NCBI RefSeq assembly: GCF_003386795.1
Contig: NZ_QTUC01000001.1
Span: 2,108,001-2,172,000 of the forward strand
Direction of reading: 5' to 3'
Source: Thermasporomyces composti
Lineage (GTDB): Bacteria > Actinomycetota > Actinomycetes > Propionibacteriales > Actinopolymorphaceae
DNA length: 64,000 nt
Shown: positions 36,092 through 44,728 of the stretch, one piece after another
Numbering within the stretch: position 1 is the stretch's first letter
How the letters are laid out: each line of letters starts with the position of its first letter
The notes under the pieces: generated by a model
Seen by the model: the letters and a program-made list of their open reading frames with translations, nothing else
Database searches by the model: none
What the model was told of the DNA's origin: nothing
Program-made: the position numbers and the translations under genes

Positions 36092-36421
36092 GTGGGCGCT
36101 GTCAAGCCCGTGACCGACGCGGAGTTCGCGACCACCGTTCTGCAGAGCGACGTCCCCGTCGTCGTCGACTTCTGGGCCGAGTGGTGCGGGCCGTGCCGTC
36201 AGGTGGCGCCGGTCCTGGAGGAGCTCGCCACGGAGTTCGAGGGAAAGATCAACTTCGTCAAGCTGAACGTCGACGAGAACCCCAAGACGCCGCTCGAGTA
36301 CCACGTGACCGGCATTCCGACGATCAACGTCTACGTCAACGGCGAGGTCGTGAAGTCGCTGGTGGGTGCCCGCCCCAAGGCGGCGATCAAGGCGGAGCTC
36401 GCCGAGGTGATCGCGGCCTGA
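36092..36421 (+). CDS. trxA: Thioredoxin
   Basis: 109 residues with the active site Cys32-Gly-Pro-Cys35 in [11 protein letters not shown] and the cis-Pro loop [10 protein letters not shown] general disulfide reductant fed by TrxB. GTG 36092 has GAGGAGAAGG upstream. Cotranscribed with trxB under the SigR-type promoter, judging by spacing. Confidence 0.97.
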   Translation: MGAVKPVTDAEFATTVLQSDVPVVVDFWAEWCGPCRQVAPVLEELATEFEGKINFVKLNVDENPKTPLEYHVTGIPTINVYVNGEVVKSLVGARPKAAIKAELAEVIAA

Positions 36422-36536
36422 CCGAGCGGCTCGGCGTCGACGAGCACACCTGTCGAGGGCCTGGCAGGCGATGGTGACGGACACGTCATCCACCATCGCC
36501 GCCGGGCCCTTCGTGTCGTGAGCACCCCCTCGAACG

Positions 36537-36563
36537 GGAACGGAGCCGGTGACGGCCGCGTCG
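36537..36563 (+). promoter_or_regulatory. SigM-type ECF promoter upstream of cwlM
   Basis: GGAAC (36537-36541), 17 bases, CGTCG (36559-36563), the same arrangement and spacing as the site before the pseudokinase-sigM operon. It leaves a leader of about 140 nt before the cwlM ATG. Confidence 0.45.
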
Positions 36564-36711
36564 TCTGGTGGGGTCGTCTGGTGGGCGGCGTCGGCTGACG
36601 GGTCTGGACGGCTGGCCTCGATAGCATGGCGGGCAGTTGGCTGGTCCGGCCGCCGAAGCCCAGCACGAACGGCCTACCACGGACAGGCGAGCGACGAACT
36701 GGGAGGCATCC

Positions 36712-37854
36712 ATGGCCGAGCACCGATACGGGCTCGGTGACCGCGGACCCGCGGTGTCTGAAATTCGCGCGAAGCTGGTCCAGCTCGGTCTGCTTCCAGC
36801 GTCCGGGGAGTCGGGCGATCCCGTGGAGGCGACCTTCGACCAGGCGGTCGACCAGGCGATCCGCCAGTTCCAGCAGCAGCGTGGTCTGAGCGCGACCGGC
36901 ATCGTCGACGCGGAGACCTACCGGGTGCTGGACGAGGCACGGTGGCGGCTCGGCGACCGCCTGCTGTCCTACGTCGCTGGCCATCCCCTCATCGGAGACG
37001 ACGTCGCGGCTCTCCAGCGTCGCCTGCTGGAGCTCGGCTTCGAGGTCAACCGGGTCGACGGCGTGTACGGCCCGGTCACCGAACAGGCCGTCCGGGAGTT
37101 CCAGCGCAGCGTGGGTGTGCCCGTCGACGGCATCTGCGGTCCGGCCACGTTCAAGGCCCTCGCGCGGCTCTCCCCGATCGTCACCGGTGGACGCGCGGAC
37201 GCTCTGCGCGAGTCCGAGCGCATCCATCGAGCCGGACCCATGCTGCCCGGCAAGGTCGTCGTCGTCGACCCGGGCCACGGTGGGGACGACCGCGGCTACG
37301 TGGCCAACGGTCTGGTGGAGGCCGAGGTCGCCTACGACCTCGCCGCTCGAGTCGAGGGGCGTCTCGCCGCGACCGGTGTCCGGGTCTTCCTCACCCGGGG
37401 ACGGGACAACAACCCCGACGAGGCGTCGCGCGCGCGGTTCGCCAACGAGACGAACGCCAACCTCGTGGTCTCGCTGCACGTCGACGCCCACCCCAACCCC
37501 GAGGCCAACGGCGTTGCCACCTACTACTACGGCACGGTGGGCGGTGACGGGATCCGCTCCACACTCGGCGAGCGGTTCGCGGGCCTCGTCCAGCGTGAGC
37601 TCGTCGCCCGTACGGACCTGCTCGACTGTCGTACGCACGCCAAGACGTGGGACCTGTTGCGCTACACCTCGATGCCGACCGTCCGGGTCGAGATCGGGTA
37701 CATCACCAATCCCGAGGACGCCGCACGGCTCGCCGATCCCGCCTTCCGTGACATCGTCGCCGAGGCGATCGTGGTCGCCATCCAGCGGCTCTACCTCCCG
37801 CCCGACATGGACGCGCCGACCGGCGTCATGCAGCTTCGTGAGCTGATCCGCTAG
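36712..37854 (+). CDS. cwlM: CwlM-like N-acetylmuramoyl-L-alanine amidase family protein
   Basis: 380 residues: two peptidoglycan-binding_1 domains (about 9-75 and 88-150) followed by an amidase_3 domain. The zinc ligands His189 (DPGHGG), Glu203 and His256 (SLHVDAH) and catalytic Glu327 (VRVEIGYITN) are all present, so activity is possible on paper. It has no signal peptide, and in mycobacteria CwlM is a cytoplasmic regulator that, when phosphorylated, activates MurA. That role is more likely than wall hydrolysis. ATG 36712 follows GGGAGG. It ends near a convergent GNAT gene with a shared hairpin. Confidence 0.9.
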   Translation: MAEHRYGLGDRGPAVSEIRAKLVQLGLLPASGESGDPVEATFDQAVDQAIRQFQQQRGLSATGIVDAETYRVLDEARWRLGDRLLSYVAGHPLIGDDVAALQRRLLELGFEVNRVDGVYGPVTEQAVREFQRSVGVPVDGICGPATFKALARLSPIVTGGRADALRESERIHRAGPMLPGKVVVVDPGHGGDDRGYVANGLVEAEVAYDLAARVEGRLAATGVRVFLTRGRDNNPDEASRARFANETNANLVVSLHVDAHPNPEANGVATYYYGTVGGDGIRSTLGERFAGLVQRELVARTDLLDCRTHAKTWDLLRYTSMPTVRVEIGYITNPEDAARLADPAFRDIVAEAIVVAIQRLYLPPDMDAPTGVMQLRELIR

Positions 37855-37858
37855 TCAC

Positions 37859-37874
37859 GCGTGCTGGCGCACGC
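37859..37874. terminator. Convergent terminator cwlM/GNAT
   Basis: GCGTGC-tggc-GCACGC, a 6-bp stem with a four-base loop, between two stop codons that lie 20 nt apart. Confidence 0.5.
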
Positions 37875-38491
37875 TACGCCGGTCGAAAGGCGCCCTCCGG
37901 GGCCATCGACCCCAGCAACCGCTCCAGGGCCGCCTCGACGTCTTCCTTCCAGGTCGCGACCGTCCGCAGGTCCAACCGGAGCCGGGGATAGCGGTGGTGT
38001 GGACGCACGGTCTTGAAGCCGACCGCGAGGAGGAAGTCGGCCGGCATGATGCACGCCGGTTCCGTCCACGCCGCGTCGCCGAACGCCTCGAGCGCCCGGA
38101 TGTCACGCTTGATCAGATCCTTGGCCACGCTCTGCACGAGCAGCCTGCCGATCCCGCTCTTGGCGAACTCCGGCAGGACGTAGGCCGTCATGAGCAACGC
38201 CGCGTCCGGGCTGACCGGCGAGGTGGGGAAGGCGGACGCCCGCGGCACACACTCGGGCGGAGCGCACAAGGCGTACCCGGCGGGATAGTCGTCGACATAG
38301 CAGATCTTCCCGCACGAACCCCACTCGAGGAGCGTCGCCGACACCCAGGCTTCCTTCTCCAGAGCCGGGTCGGCCGCCCGATCACCCCGCAGCCGCGCCG
38401 CGGGCGAGAGCTCCCAGAACACGCACCGCCGGCAGGTGCCCGGAAGATCGTCGAGGTTGTCCAGCGTGACGTTCGCGAGCCGGCGGGTCAT
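37874..38491 (-). CDS. GNAT-family acetyltransferase
   Basis: 205 residues. The acetyl-CoA binding motif A is seen in LPEFAKSGIGRLLVQSVAKDL, with ALLMTAYVLPE as the preceding strand. The N-terminal CRRCVFWELSP and later CGKICYVDDYPAGYALCAPPE with several cysteines are characteristic of a conserved actinobacterial subgroup found next to cwlM/parB. Substrate unknown. Confidence 0.85.
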   Translation of the reverse strand: MTRRLANVTLDNLDDLPGTCRRCVFWELSPAARLRGDRAADPALEKEAWVSATLLEWGSCGKICYVDDYPAGYALCAPPECVPRASAFPTSPVSPDAALLMTAYVLPEFAKSGIGRLLVQSVAKDLIKRDIRALEAFGDAAWTEPACIMPADFLLAVGFKTVRPHHRYPRLRLDLRTVATWKEDVEAALERLLGSMAPEGAFRPA

Positions 38492-38599
38492 GTCATCTCA
38501 CCGTGGCTTACGTCCAGACGTCAGGTCATCCCGGCCATAGTCCCTCGCCGGGTGCCCCGCTGGCCAGCGTTCCCACGCGATCGGCGCGCGACCGCCGCG

Positions 38600-38854
38600 T
38601 CAGTGTGCCGCGCGTGACGCGGTCGACGCGGCGGGAACAGCGGCGGGCGCCCCGACGACCCGGGGACCACGCGACACGTCCCGCCGTGGCGGCGTCGCGG
38701 TGTGGTCGACCGAGGGGGTCGGGGCCTGGTAACCGCCCGCGTAGGAACCAACCGGACGATTCCGTCGACGGGGATGACGCCTCAACAAGCCGAGGCAGAA
38801 CCCAAGGAGTACGCCGGCTCCTGCCCCCGCCAGGACCCACGAGACAATTCGCAT
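38600..38854 (-). CDS. Small single-helix membrane protein (hypothetical)
   Basis: 84 residues beginning MRIVSWVLAGAGAGVLLGF, with one N-terminal transmembrane helix, then RRHPRRRNR (positive-inside signal) and a Pro/Ala-rich tail. ATG 38854 is preceded by GGAGAGG at six bases; the frame continues to 38974 without similarity. It lies between the GNAT gene and a divergent aminotransferase. I do not recognise a family. The ribosome-binding site and topology argue for a real gene. Confidence 0.45.
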   Translation of the reverse strand: MRIVSWVLAGAGAGVLLGFCLGLLRRHPRRRNRPVGSYAGGYQAPTPSVDHTATPPRRDVSRGPRVVGAPAAVPAASTASRAAH

Positions 38855-38972
38855 CACAAGCCTCTCCGGCGAATACCCACTCCCCACGGGCCGCCTGATA
38901 CGGCATCGTAGTAGCCGCGGGCCGTGGCGTCTCGACAGCAGGCCCGCGGAGCAGGAGAGGAGCGGGACGCCC

Positions 38973-40292
38973 ATGGAGGGACGATCGGACCACCCACCTG
39001 TCCACCGTGAGACACGCTTCGACGCCGACGTCGCCCGCTACGCCGCTCGCGCGAAGGGCATGGTGGCGTCGGAGATCCGAGCACTGTTCGCGGTGGCGAA
39101 CCGGCCCGAGGTGGTCTCCCTCGCAGGCGGCTCGCCGAACATCTCCGGCCTCCCGCTCGACGTGGTGAGCTCGCTGCTCAGCGACCTCGTCCTGCAGCGG
39201 GGGACGGTCGCCCTCCAGTACTCCACCGCCCAGGGCGACCCCACCCTCCGGGAGCAGATCACCGACGTCATGCGGCTCGTCGGGATCGAGGCGAATCCCG
39301 ACGACGTGGTCGTCACCGTGGGGAGCCAGCAGGCGCTCGACCTGGTGACCCGCATCTTCTGCGACCCCGGGGACGTCGTCCTGTGCGAGGCGCCCAGCTA
39401 CGTCGGGGCCCTCGGTGTCTTCGCGGCGTACCAGTGTCAGGTGGTCCACGTCGCCATGGACGACGAGGGCCTCGTGCCTGAGCACTTGGAGAACGCCATC
39501 CGTACCCTCGCCGCGCAAGGCCGGAGGCCGAAGTTCCTCTACACCATCCCCACCTACCACAACCCGGCCGGCGTCTCCCTCAGCCCGCAGCGGCGGGAAG
39601 CCATCCTCGAGATCTGTCACCGCCACGACCTGCTGATCGTCGAGGACGACCCGTACGGCCTGCTCGGCTTCGAGGGAGAGCCCAGCCGAGCGCTGCGGGC
39701 CGACGAGCCGGCGCGGGTGGTCTACCTCGGCTCCTTCTCCAAGACCTTCTCGCCGGGTCTGCGAGTCGGCTGGGCGCTCGCGCCGCACGCGATCCGGGAC
39801 AAGCTCGTACTGGCGCAGGAGTCGGCGACGCTGTGCCCACCGGCGTTCAGCCAGCTCGCCGTCTCGACGTACCTGGCCAACCACGACTGGCAGAGCCAGA
39901 TCAAGGCGCTGCGCGAGATGTACCGCGAGCGCCGCGACGCGATGCTGAGCGCGCTGGACGACCTGATGCCCCCGTCCACCACGTGGACCAAGCCGAAAGG
40001 GGGCTTCTTCGTCTGGATGACGCTGCCGGAAGGCCTGGACTCCAAGGCGATGTCGCCGCGCGCGATCCGCGAGCGAGTCGCCTACGTTCCCGGCACCGCC
40101 TTCTACGCCGACGGGTTCGGCAGCCAGTGTCTCCGCCTGTCGTACTGCTTCCCGCCGCCGGACCGGATCAGGGAGGGAGTCCGTAGGCTGGCCGCGGTCA
40201 TCGAGCAGGAGCTGGAGCTGCGGGACACCTTCGGACCGTTCCACTCGGGTAGGAGGAAGGGCGTCGAGTCTCCCGGACCGGACCTCCGGTGA
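38973..40292 (+). CDS. PLP-dependent aminotransferase (class I/II, LysN/MocR-like domain)
   Basis: 439 residues, fold type I. The Schiff-base lysine is Lys257 in LGSFSKTFSPGLRVGW; YTIPTYHNPAGVSLS and IVEDDPYG are standard cofactor-contact motifs; RLSYCFPPPDRI near the end binds the substrate carboxylate. The subgroup resembles 2-aminoadipate/aromatic aminotransferases. It is followed closely by a D-Ala-D-Ala ligase-like gene (51 nt gap), so it may act in amino-acid supply for the wall, but the substrate is unknown. ATG 38973 follows GGAG-type sequence. Confidence 0.9.
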   Translation: MEGRSDHPPVHRETRFDADVARYAARAKGMVASEIRALFAVANRPEVVSLAGGSPNISGLPLDVVSSLLSDLVLQRGTVALQYSTAQGDPTLREQITDVMRLVGIEANPDDVVVTVGSQQALDLVTRIFCDPGDVVLCEAPSYVGALGVFAAYQCQVVHVAMDDEGLVPEHLENAIRTLAAQGRRPKFLYTIPTYHNPAGVSLSPQRREAILEICHRHDLLIVEDDPYGLLGFEGEPSRALRADEPARVVYLGSFSKTFSPGLRVGWALAPHAIRDKLVLAQESATLCPPAFSQLAVSTYLANHDWQSQIKALREMYRERRDAMLSALDDLMPPSTTWTKPKGGFFVWMTLPEGLDSKAMSPRAIRERVAYVPGTAFYADGFGSQCLRLSYCFPPPDRIREGVRRLAAVIEQELELRDTFGPFHSGRRKGVESPGPDLR

Positions 40293-40343
40293 GGACGGCC
40301 TGAGAGAGTGAGCCGGTGACGAGCGGCAGTGAAGGGACGACGG

Positions 40344-41315
40344 ATGAGTGATCTGGGGCCTGTTCTCGTCCTCGCGGGAGGCCTCTCCCACGAGCGTGAG
40401 GTCTCGCTGCGGTCCGGCCGGCGTGTGGCCGAGGCGCTCCGCGCCGTGGGTCTGGAGGTCTACGAGCGCGACGCCGACGCCGGCCTGATCCCGGCGATCC
40501 AGGAGGACCCGCCCTCAGCAGTGTTCCCGCTCTTGCACGGCACCGCCGGCGAGGACGGCTCGCTCCGCGAGGTGCTCGACCTGCTGGAGGTGCCCTACGT
40601 CGGCTCCTCGGCGGCGGCCTGCCGGACGGCGTTCGACAAGCCGGTGGCGAAGACCATCGTCTCGGCGGCGGGATTGTGCACGCCCCCGTCGGTCGTCCTG
40701 CCCCACGAGACGTTCCGCGAGCTGGGCGCGCACACGGTCTTGGAGCGCATCGTGGCGCGCCTCGGTCTCCCTCTGGTGGTGAAGCCGACCAAGGGCGGGT
40801 CGGCGCTGGGCTGCAGTGTCGTACGGTCGATGGACGAGTTGCCCAGCGCCATGGTCTCCTGCTTCTCCTACGGCGAGATCGCCCTCATCGAGCGCTACGT
40901 CGCCGGCACCGAGGTGAGCGTGGCGGTGATCGACATCGGGGACGGTCCGCGCGCGCTCCCCGCGGTCGAGATCGTGCCCGACAGCGGCATGTACGACTAC
41001 ACCTCCCGGTACACGGCGGGCGCGACGCAGTTCGTCGCCCCGGCTCGGCTCCCCTCCGCCGCGGCGGCCGCGTGCGCCGAGGCCGCGCTCGTGGCGCACC
41101 GGGCGCTCGGCCTGCGCGACCTGTCGCGTTCCGACTTGATCGTGGACGCCGACGGGGTGCCGTGGTTCCTGGAGGTCAACGTCGCGCCCGGGATGACGGA
41201 GACGTCGCTCGTGCCGCTCGCGGTCGAGTCGGCCGGACTCGATCTCGGCGTGCTGTGCCGCGACTTGCTCCACCTCGCGGCCGACCGCGCCGCCCGGGAC
41301 CGTGGGGCACGGTGA
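40344..41315 (+). CDS. D-alanine-D-alanine ligase-like ATP-grasp protein
   Basis: 323 residues. N-terminal GGLSHEREVSLRSGRRV matches the Ddl signature (GGxSxEHEVSxxS), PLLHGTAGEDGSLREVL is the second signature, LVVKPTKGGSALGCSVV the ATP-grasp core, and FLEVNVAPGMTETSLVP the metal-binding end. It would join two amino acids at the carboxyl with ATP. HE to HER and other changes set it apart from the main Ddl, and actinomycetes usually carry a full-length ddl elsewhere, so another dipeptide is possible. ATG 40344 has GAAGGG seven bases upstream. Confidence 0.85.
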   Translation: MSDLGPVLVLAGGLSHEREVSLRSGRRVAEALRAVGLEVYERDADAGLIPAIQEDPPSAVFPLLHGTAGEDGSLREVLDLLEVPYVGSSAAACRTAFDKPVAKTIVSAAGLCTPPSVVLPHETFRELGAHTVLERIVARLGLPLVVKPTKGGSALGCSVVRSMDELPSAMVSCFSYGEIALIERYVAGTEVSVAVIDIGDGPRALPAVEIVPDSGMYDYTSRYTAGATQFVAPARLPSAAAAACAEAALVAHRALGLRDLSRSDLIVDADGVPWFLEVNVAPGMTETSLVPLAVESAGLDLGVLCRDLLHLAADRAARDRGAR

Positions 41316-41411
41316 GGGGCTAGTCCTCGCTGACGGCTCGGTGAGGTCACCGCGGATCTCTCGGCATCGTGACGAGCTGTTCGGCTGCCGCGCCCGAGGC
41401 GAGATCCTGCC

Positions 41412-42051
41412 ATGAGTTCCTTCCTGCGGTGGCGGCGGGCGCGGCGCCTGCAGGCGGTCGCGCCGTGGTTGCTGCTGCTCGCGTTCGTGACGATTGTCGT
41501 CGGTGACTATTCCTTTGCCGCACCGTCGCCGTGGGCGCTCGAGGAGCGGCGGCCGGGTGCCGATCGCGGAAGCCGGTGGCGCCCTCATGGCCAGCATGGT
41601 GGGACTCGCGTGTCGGGGCCGGACGTGGGAGTGGGAGGGTCTCTCGATCCGACCCCTGCCCTGGCTGGCCGGCGGACTCGCGGCCTCGCTCGCGGTGGTG
41701 CCGCTCGGCGCGGTCTGGATCGGCACCTCGCGGATCGGTCACGGCTACAGCCCCACCGCCTACGTCTCGGCCGCGATGGCGTTGGTCGGCATCAGCCTGC
41801 TCATCGGCCCGAGCATCGCGCCTGCGCTGTCCTGGACGGTGCCGCTCGCGGTCTACCTCGCCACGGTCATCGTGCAGGTCGCGTGGCGGGACTGGGGTGG
41901 GCGGTGGTGGCCGATCGCGGATCCGCGTGCGGACGGGGATGCTCGCTGGCTGGTGTCCCTCACGCTCTTCGTGGCGGGCGTCCTCGTCCAGGCGGCGACG
42001 CGTGGCGGCACGATCGCCAGCCTTCGACGGCACGCGATCGAGAGCGCGTGA
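41412..42051 (+). pseudogene. Frameshifted multi-helix membrane protein
   Basis: The gene begins at ATG 41412 (MSSFLRWRRARRLQAVAPW) with a first hydrophobic helix (LLLLAFVTIVVG) and reads SFAAPSPWALEERR. Near 41555-41562 the coding signal moves to the next frame, VPIAEAGGALMASMVGLA, and continues with four more helices to a stop at 42051. Neither frame alone makes a sensible protein: frame one becomes Arg/Gly-rich after the shift. A single-base indel, assembly error or programmed shift at the GGCGGCCGGG stretch would explain it. Alternatively the second part starts on its own at GTG 41561. I do not recognise the family. Confidence 0.5.
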
Positions 42052-42058
42052 GACCTAC

Positions 42059-43783
42059 TCAGCGGGGCGTGCGGGGCGGTGACAACGCGACGAGCAGGTC
42101 GTCGTGAATGCGGCCATTGGAGTACAGGCCGCCGCGCTGGTCCGGCGCCGTCCCGCCGCTGTGGTCGGTGAACGAGCCGCCGGCCTCGCGAACGAGCAGG
42201 ATCCACGGCGCGTGGTCCCACGCGTGGCAGCAGTGCACGAGGTAGGCATCGAGCTCGCCTCGGATGAGGTCGACCAGCGGCAGCGGCGTCGGCGCCGGTT
42301 GCCGTGTCCCAGGCGGTAGCCGGCGGAGGAAGGACTCCGGCTGGACGGCGACGAGAGCGCCGTCGACGCTCGCCGTCGTCGAGACCCGCAGCCGCCGATC
42401 GGGCCGGCCGGCCACTCGCTCATACGTGCCGGTCCCGATGGCCGCCCACCAGCGGACGCCCAGGGCCGGCGCGTCAACGACCGCTACGACGATCTGGCCG
42501 TCTCGTTCGAGGGCGATCTGGATCCGCCAGTTGGGGTCGCCGCGAGCGAACGCGGCCGTCCCGTCGATGGGGTCGAGGATCCACGTCCGGTCGCTGTTGC
42601 CCTCGGTGCCGAGCTCCTCGCCCAGCACCGCGTCGTCGGGCCGCAGCTCCGCCAGGGCCTCTCGCAGGAGCCGCTCGACCGCGTGGTCGGCTTCGGTGAC
42701 CGGGGTCGCGTCCGCCTTCGTCCGCGCGGTCAGGCCGCGCGCGAAGTAGTGCCGGGCGACCATCGCGGCTCTGTCGGCGAGCTCGTGCGCGACCTCGAGG
42801 TCGGACGACTCGCGGGTCACCGGAGGGCTCGGCCGGCGCACGCGCCGGGCGCGCGTCGCCTCGCGTGCGGCGGCGACCAGCATCGGCCCCCACCACTGCT
42901 CGCGTTCGAGCCGTTCGGTGAGCATCGCCACCTGCGGCGCGATGTCGATACCTTTCGCCCAGCGGGCGCACAGGTGGTTGCCGAGGTTGTGGAGGTGGAA
43001 CGCGCAGCGCAGGTCCCCGAGCAGACCGAGGTCACCGACATCGGGACCCGCGACCTCGAGGTACCCGCGCAGGAACGCCTCGGCACGGTCGACCGTGGGT
43101 CGGGCCAGCGCCCCGGCGACCGCGAGGTCCGCCACTCGCAGGTCGACGTGGGTGAAGTCCCAGTCGAGGACCGCGCTGAGGTGGCCATCCCGCATGAGCA
43201 CCTGGCCCGGACCGAAGTCGCCGTGGGCGACGACCCGGGGACACGACTCCGCGCCACTCAGGCGCTCGTGCACGTCCTCGGCCAGCCGCCGCAGCCACGT
43301 GCCCGCCGCACCGAACGCCCGCTCGAAGTCGGGTAGGAGCTCCGCCATCGTGTGGTCGTCACCCGGTCGCGGCGCGGTGAGGAACTCGTCGAGCCGGCTC
43401 CAGCCGGGTCGCTGCCCCAGCCGAGGCACCAGTGCCGCGGTGTGCTCGTGCAGCTCGGCGAGCAGACGGCCGTACGAGGGCGGGTCGTCGACCGGGACCG
43501 CGGGATGGGTGCCGTCCACCCACGAGAACGCCACCCAGATGGCGCCGTCCACCACCGTGGGTCCCGCGACGACCGGCGCGACCGGCGCTCCCTTCTCGGC
43601 GAGCGCCGTCACGACGTCACACTCGTAGGCGACCTCAGGGAGGCGGCGGAACGCAGGCGACCGACGCAGCGCGACCGGGGCGCCATCCCGGTACGCCCGC
43701 CAGATCGTGTTCACGCGACCGCCGGCGATCGGCTCGACGCCGGGACCGTCCAACCCGAGGGCGTTCACCACCTCGGTGCTCAT
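42059..43783 (-). CDS. Aminoglycoside phosphotransferase-like / inositol monophosphatase-like fusion
   Basis: A 574-residue fusion. Residues 1-310 are an APH/choline-kinase-type domain with AHGDFGPGQVLM (His187-Gly-Asp189, but Gln where the family has Asn) and the metal site DWDF (207-209). Residues 325-574 are an IMPase-superfamily phosphatase close to HisN-type histidinol-phosphatases: TPVTEADHAVE, GEELG (388-392), ILDPIDGTAAFARGDPNW (DPIDGT 404-409) and the C-terminal WDHAPWILLVREAGG. One polypeptide thus joins a small-molecule kinase fold to a phosphatase. ATG 43783 is used although AGGAGG is about 20 bases away. No partner gene hints at the substrate. Tandem 10-bp repeats lie about 100 bp upstream. 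Confidence 0.85.
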   Translation of the reverse strand: MSTEVVNALGLDGPGVEPIAGGRVNTIWRAYRDGAPVALRRSPAFRRLPEVAYECDVVTALAEKGAPVAPVVAGPTVVDGAIWVAFSWVDGTHPAVPVDDPPSYGRLLAELHEHTAALVPRLGQRPGWSRLDEFLTAPRPGDDHTMAELLPDFERAFGAAGTWLRRLAEDVHERLSGAESCPRVVAHGDFGPGQVLMRDGHLSAVLDWDFTHVDLRVADLAVAGALARPTVDRAEAFLRGYLEVAGPDVGDLGLLGDLRCAFHLHNLGNHLCARWAKGIDIAPQVAMLTERLEREQWWGPMLVAAAREATRARRVRRPSPPVTRESSDLEVAHELADRAAMVARHYFARGLTARTKADATPVTEADHAVERLLREALAELRPDDAVLGEELGTEGNSDRTWILDPIDGTAAFARGDPNWRIQIALERDGQIVVAVVDAPALGVRWWAAIGTGTYERVAGRPDRRLRVSTTASVDGALVAVQPESFLRRLPPGTRQPAPTPLPLVDLIRGELDAYLVHCCHAWDHAPWILLVREAGGSFTDHSGGTAPDQRGGLYSNGRIHDDLLVALSPPRTPR

Positions 43784-43878
43784 CGACGTGGCGATCGCGA
43801 CCCACCTCCTCGACAGTTCCGCTCAGCGACCTGGCGGCATGGCCTGGTCTGGGTGTGGTCAGGCCCGCGTCGCGGGCG

Positions 43879-43898
43879 GTCCAGAACGGTCCAGAACT
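43879..43898 (-). repeat. Tandem 10-bp direct repeat upstream of the APH-IMPase gene
   Basis: GGTCCAGAAC occurs twice without a gap, 96-115 bp before the start codon. Helical phasing of about 10 bp would suit cooperative binding of a regulator. Confidence 0.5.
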
Positions 43899-44018
43899 TA
43901 GTGCCGGACGAGGCCCGCGCAGCGTCGATGTCCAGGAAAGGAGACGGCCTACGTCGGACCTCACCACGACCTCAGCCCCGGAGAGCGTGCGGCCTTCCGG
44001 AGCCGTGGTGTGGACGGC

Positions 44019-44500
44019 TCAGCGGAGCTCGTCGCGGATCCTCTCCTCGATCTCCTCAAGGCTGTCGAGCATCCTGAGCACGGCCTCGTGCCTGGCGCGA
44101 CCGTATGCCCGCAAGGACGCATTGACGGCGCGTGGGTTCGTCAGCGGTTCCGCGAGCGGACATGTCGAGGCCAGGGCCTAGGCGCAGCCCACGGCGACGT
44201 GGAGACGAGGTCCTCGAAGCGAGCCGCCTGGTTCTCCTCCCGGTACGCGGCGAGGAACAGAGGAAGACCGGTCCCTGGTCGCCGAGGAGGATCGTCCTCG
44301 GATCGCGCCGATGCGCGGACGTGGCGCCACGGCGACATCGGGAGCCGCGCGGCTTCGTCGACAAGCATGCCTTGACGAGCACGGCGCAGCGCAGGGACGG
44401 GTACACCAGCGTCGCGGGCGAACGTCGCGAGTGCCACCGCTTCCCGTTCCCGCCGAGGACTCCGCGGTCGCGGTAGACCTTCGCGACCCACGCTCACCCG
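44019..44500 (-). pseudogene. Decayed gene remnant, frameshifted
   Basis: On the minus strand the last ~50 codons before the TGA at 44019 read well in actinobacterial codon use (NPRAVNASLRAYGRARHE then MLDSLEEIEERIRDELR), but an in-frame TAG lies at about 44180. Upstream, other minus frames continue with sensible stretches (TILLGDQGPVF in one, FLAAYREENQAARFEDLVS in another). At least two frameshifts would be needed to join them. I cannot name the original gene. It could instead be chance reading in a non-coding region. Confidence 0.3.
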
Positions 44501-44728
44501 AGCAGTCGGTCACCAGGTAGGCGACCGTGGCGGTCCCTCCGGGAAGCGGGGTGGTGGTCGCCGCCGCAGGCCGTAGGACTCGACCAGTGTGTCGGCAACC
44601 GCTGACTGCTCGGTCTCCCTCACGCGCGGCGCGGTCTCGCCACGTGGACCGCGCGGCGCTTCGTCAACGGCCGGCACGAGTGCCTGGCGTTCCTGACGGC
44701 CGTTCGGAAACACGCACTGCCCGAATCG

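Larger units (their letters stand above)
43784..44728. other. 945-bp region without an intact gene
   Basis: No frame has family similarity from end to end. Left part: tandem GGTCCAGAAC x2 (43879-43898) and GCCCGC/GCGGGC inverted repeat (43864-43878), probably control sequence of the fusion gene. Middle and right: minus-strand fragments with coding-like codon use that shift frame several times (see the pseudogene entry). Base composition does not differ visibly from the surroundings. Confidence 0.5.
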
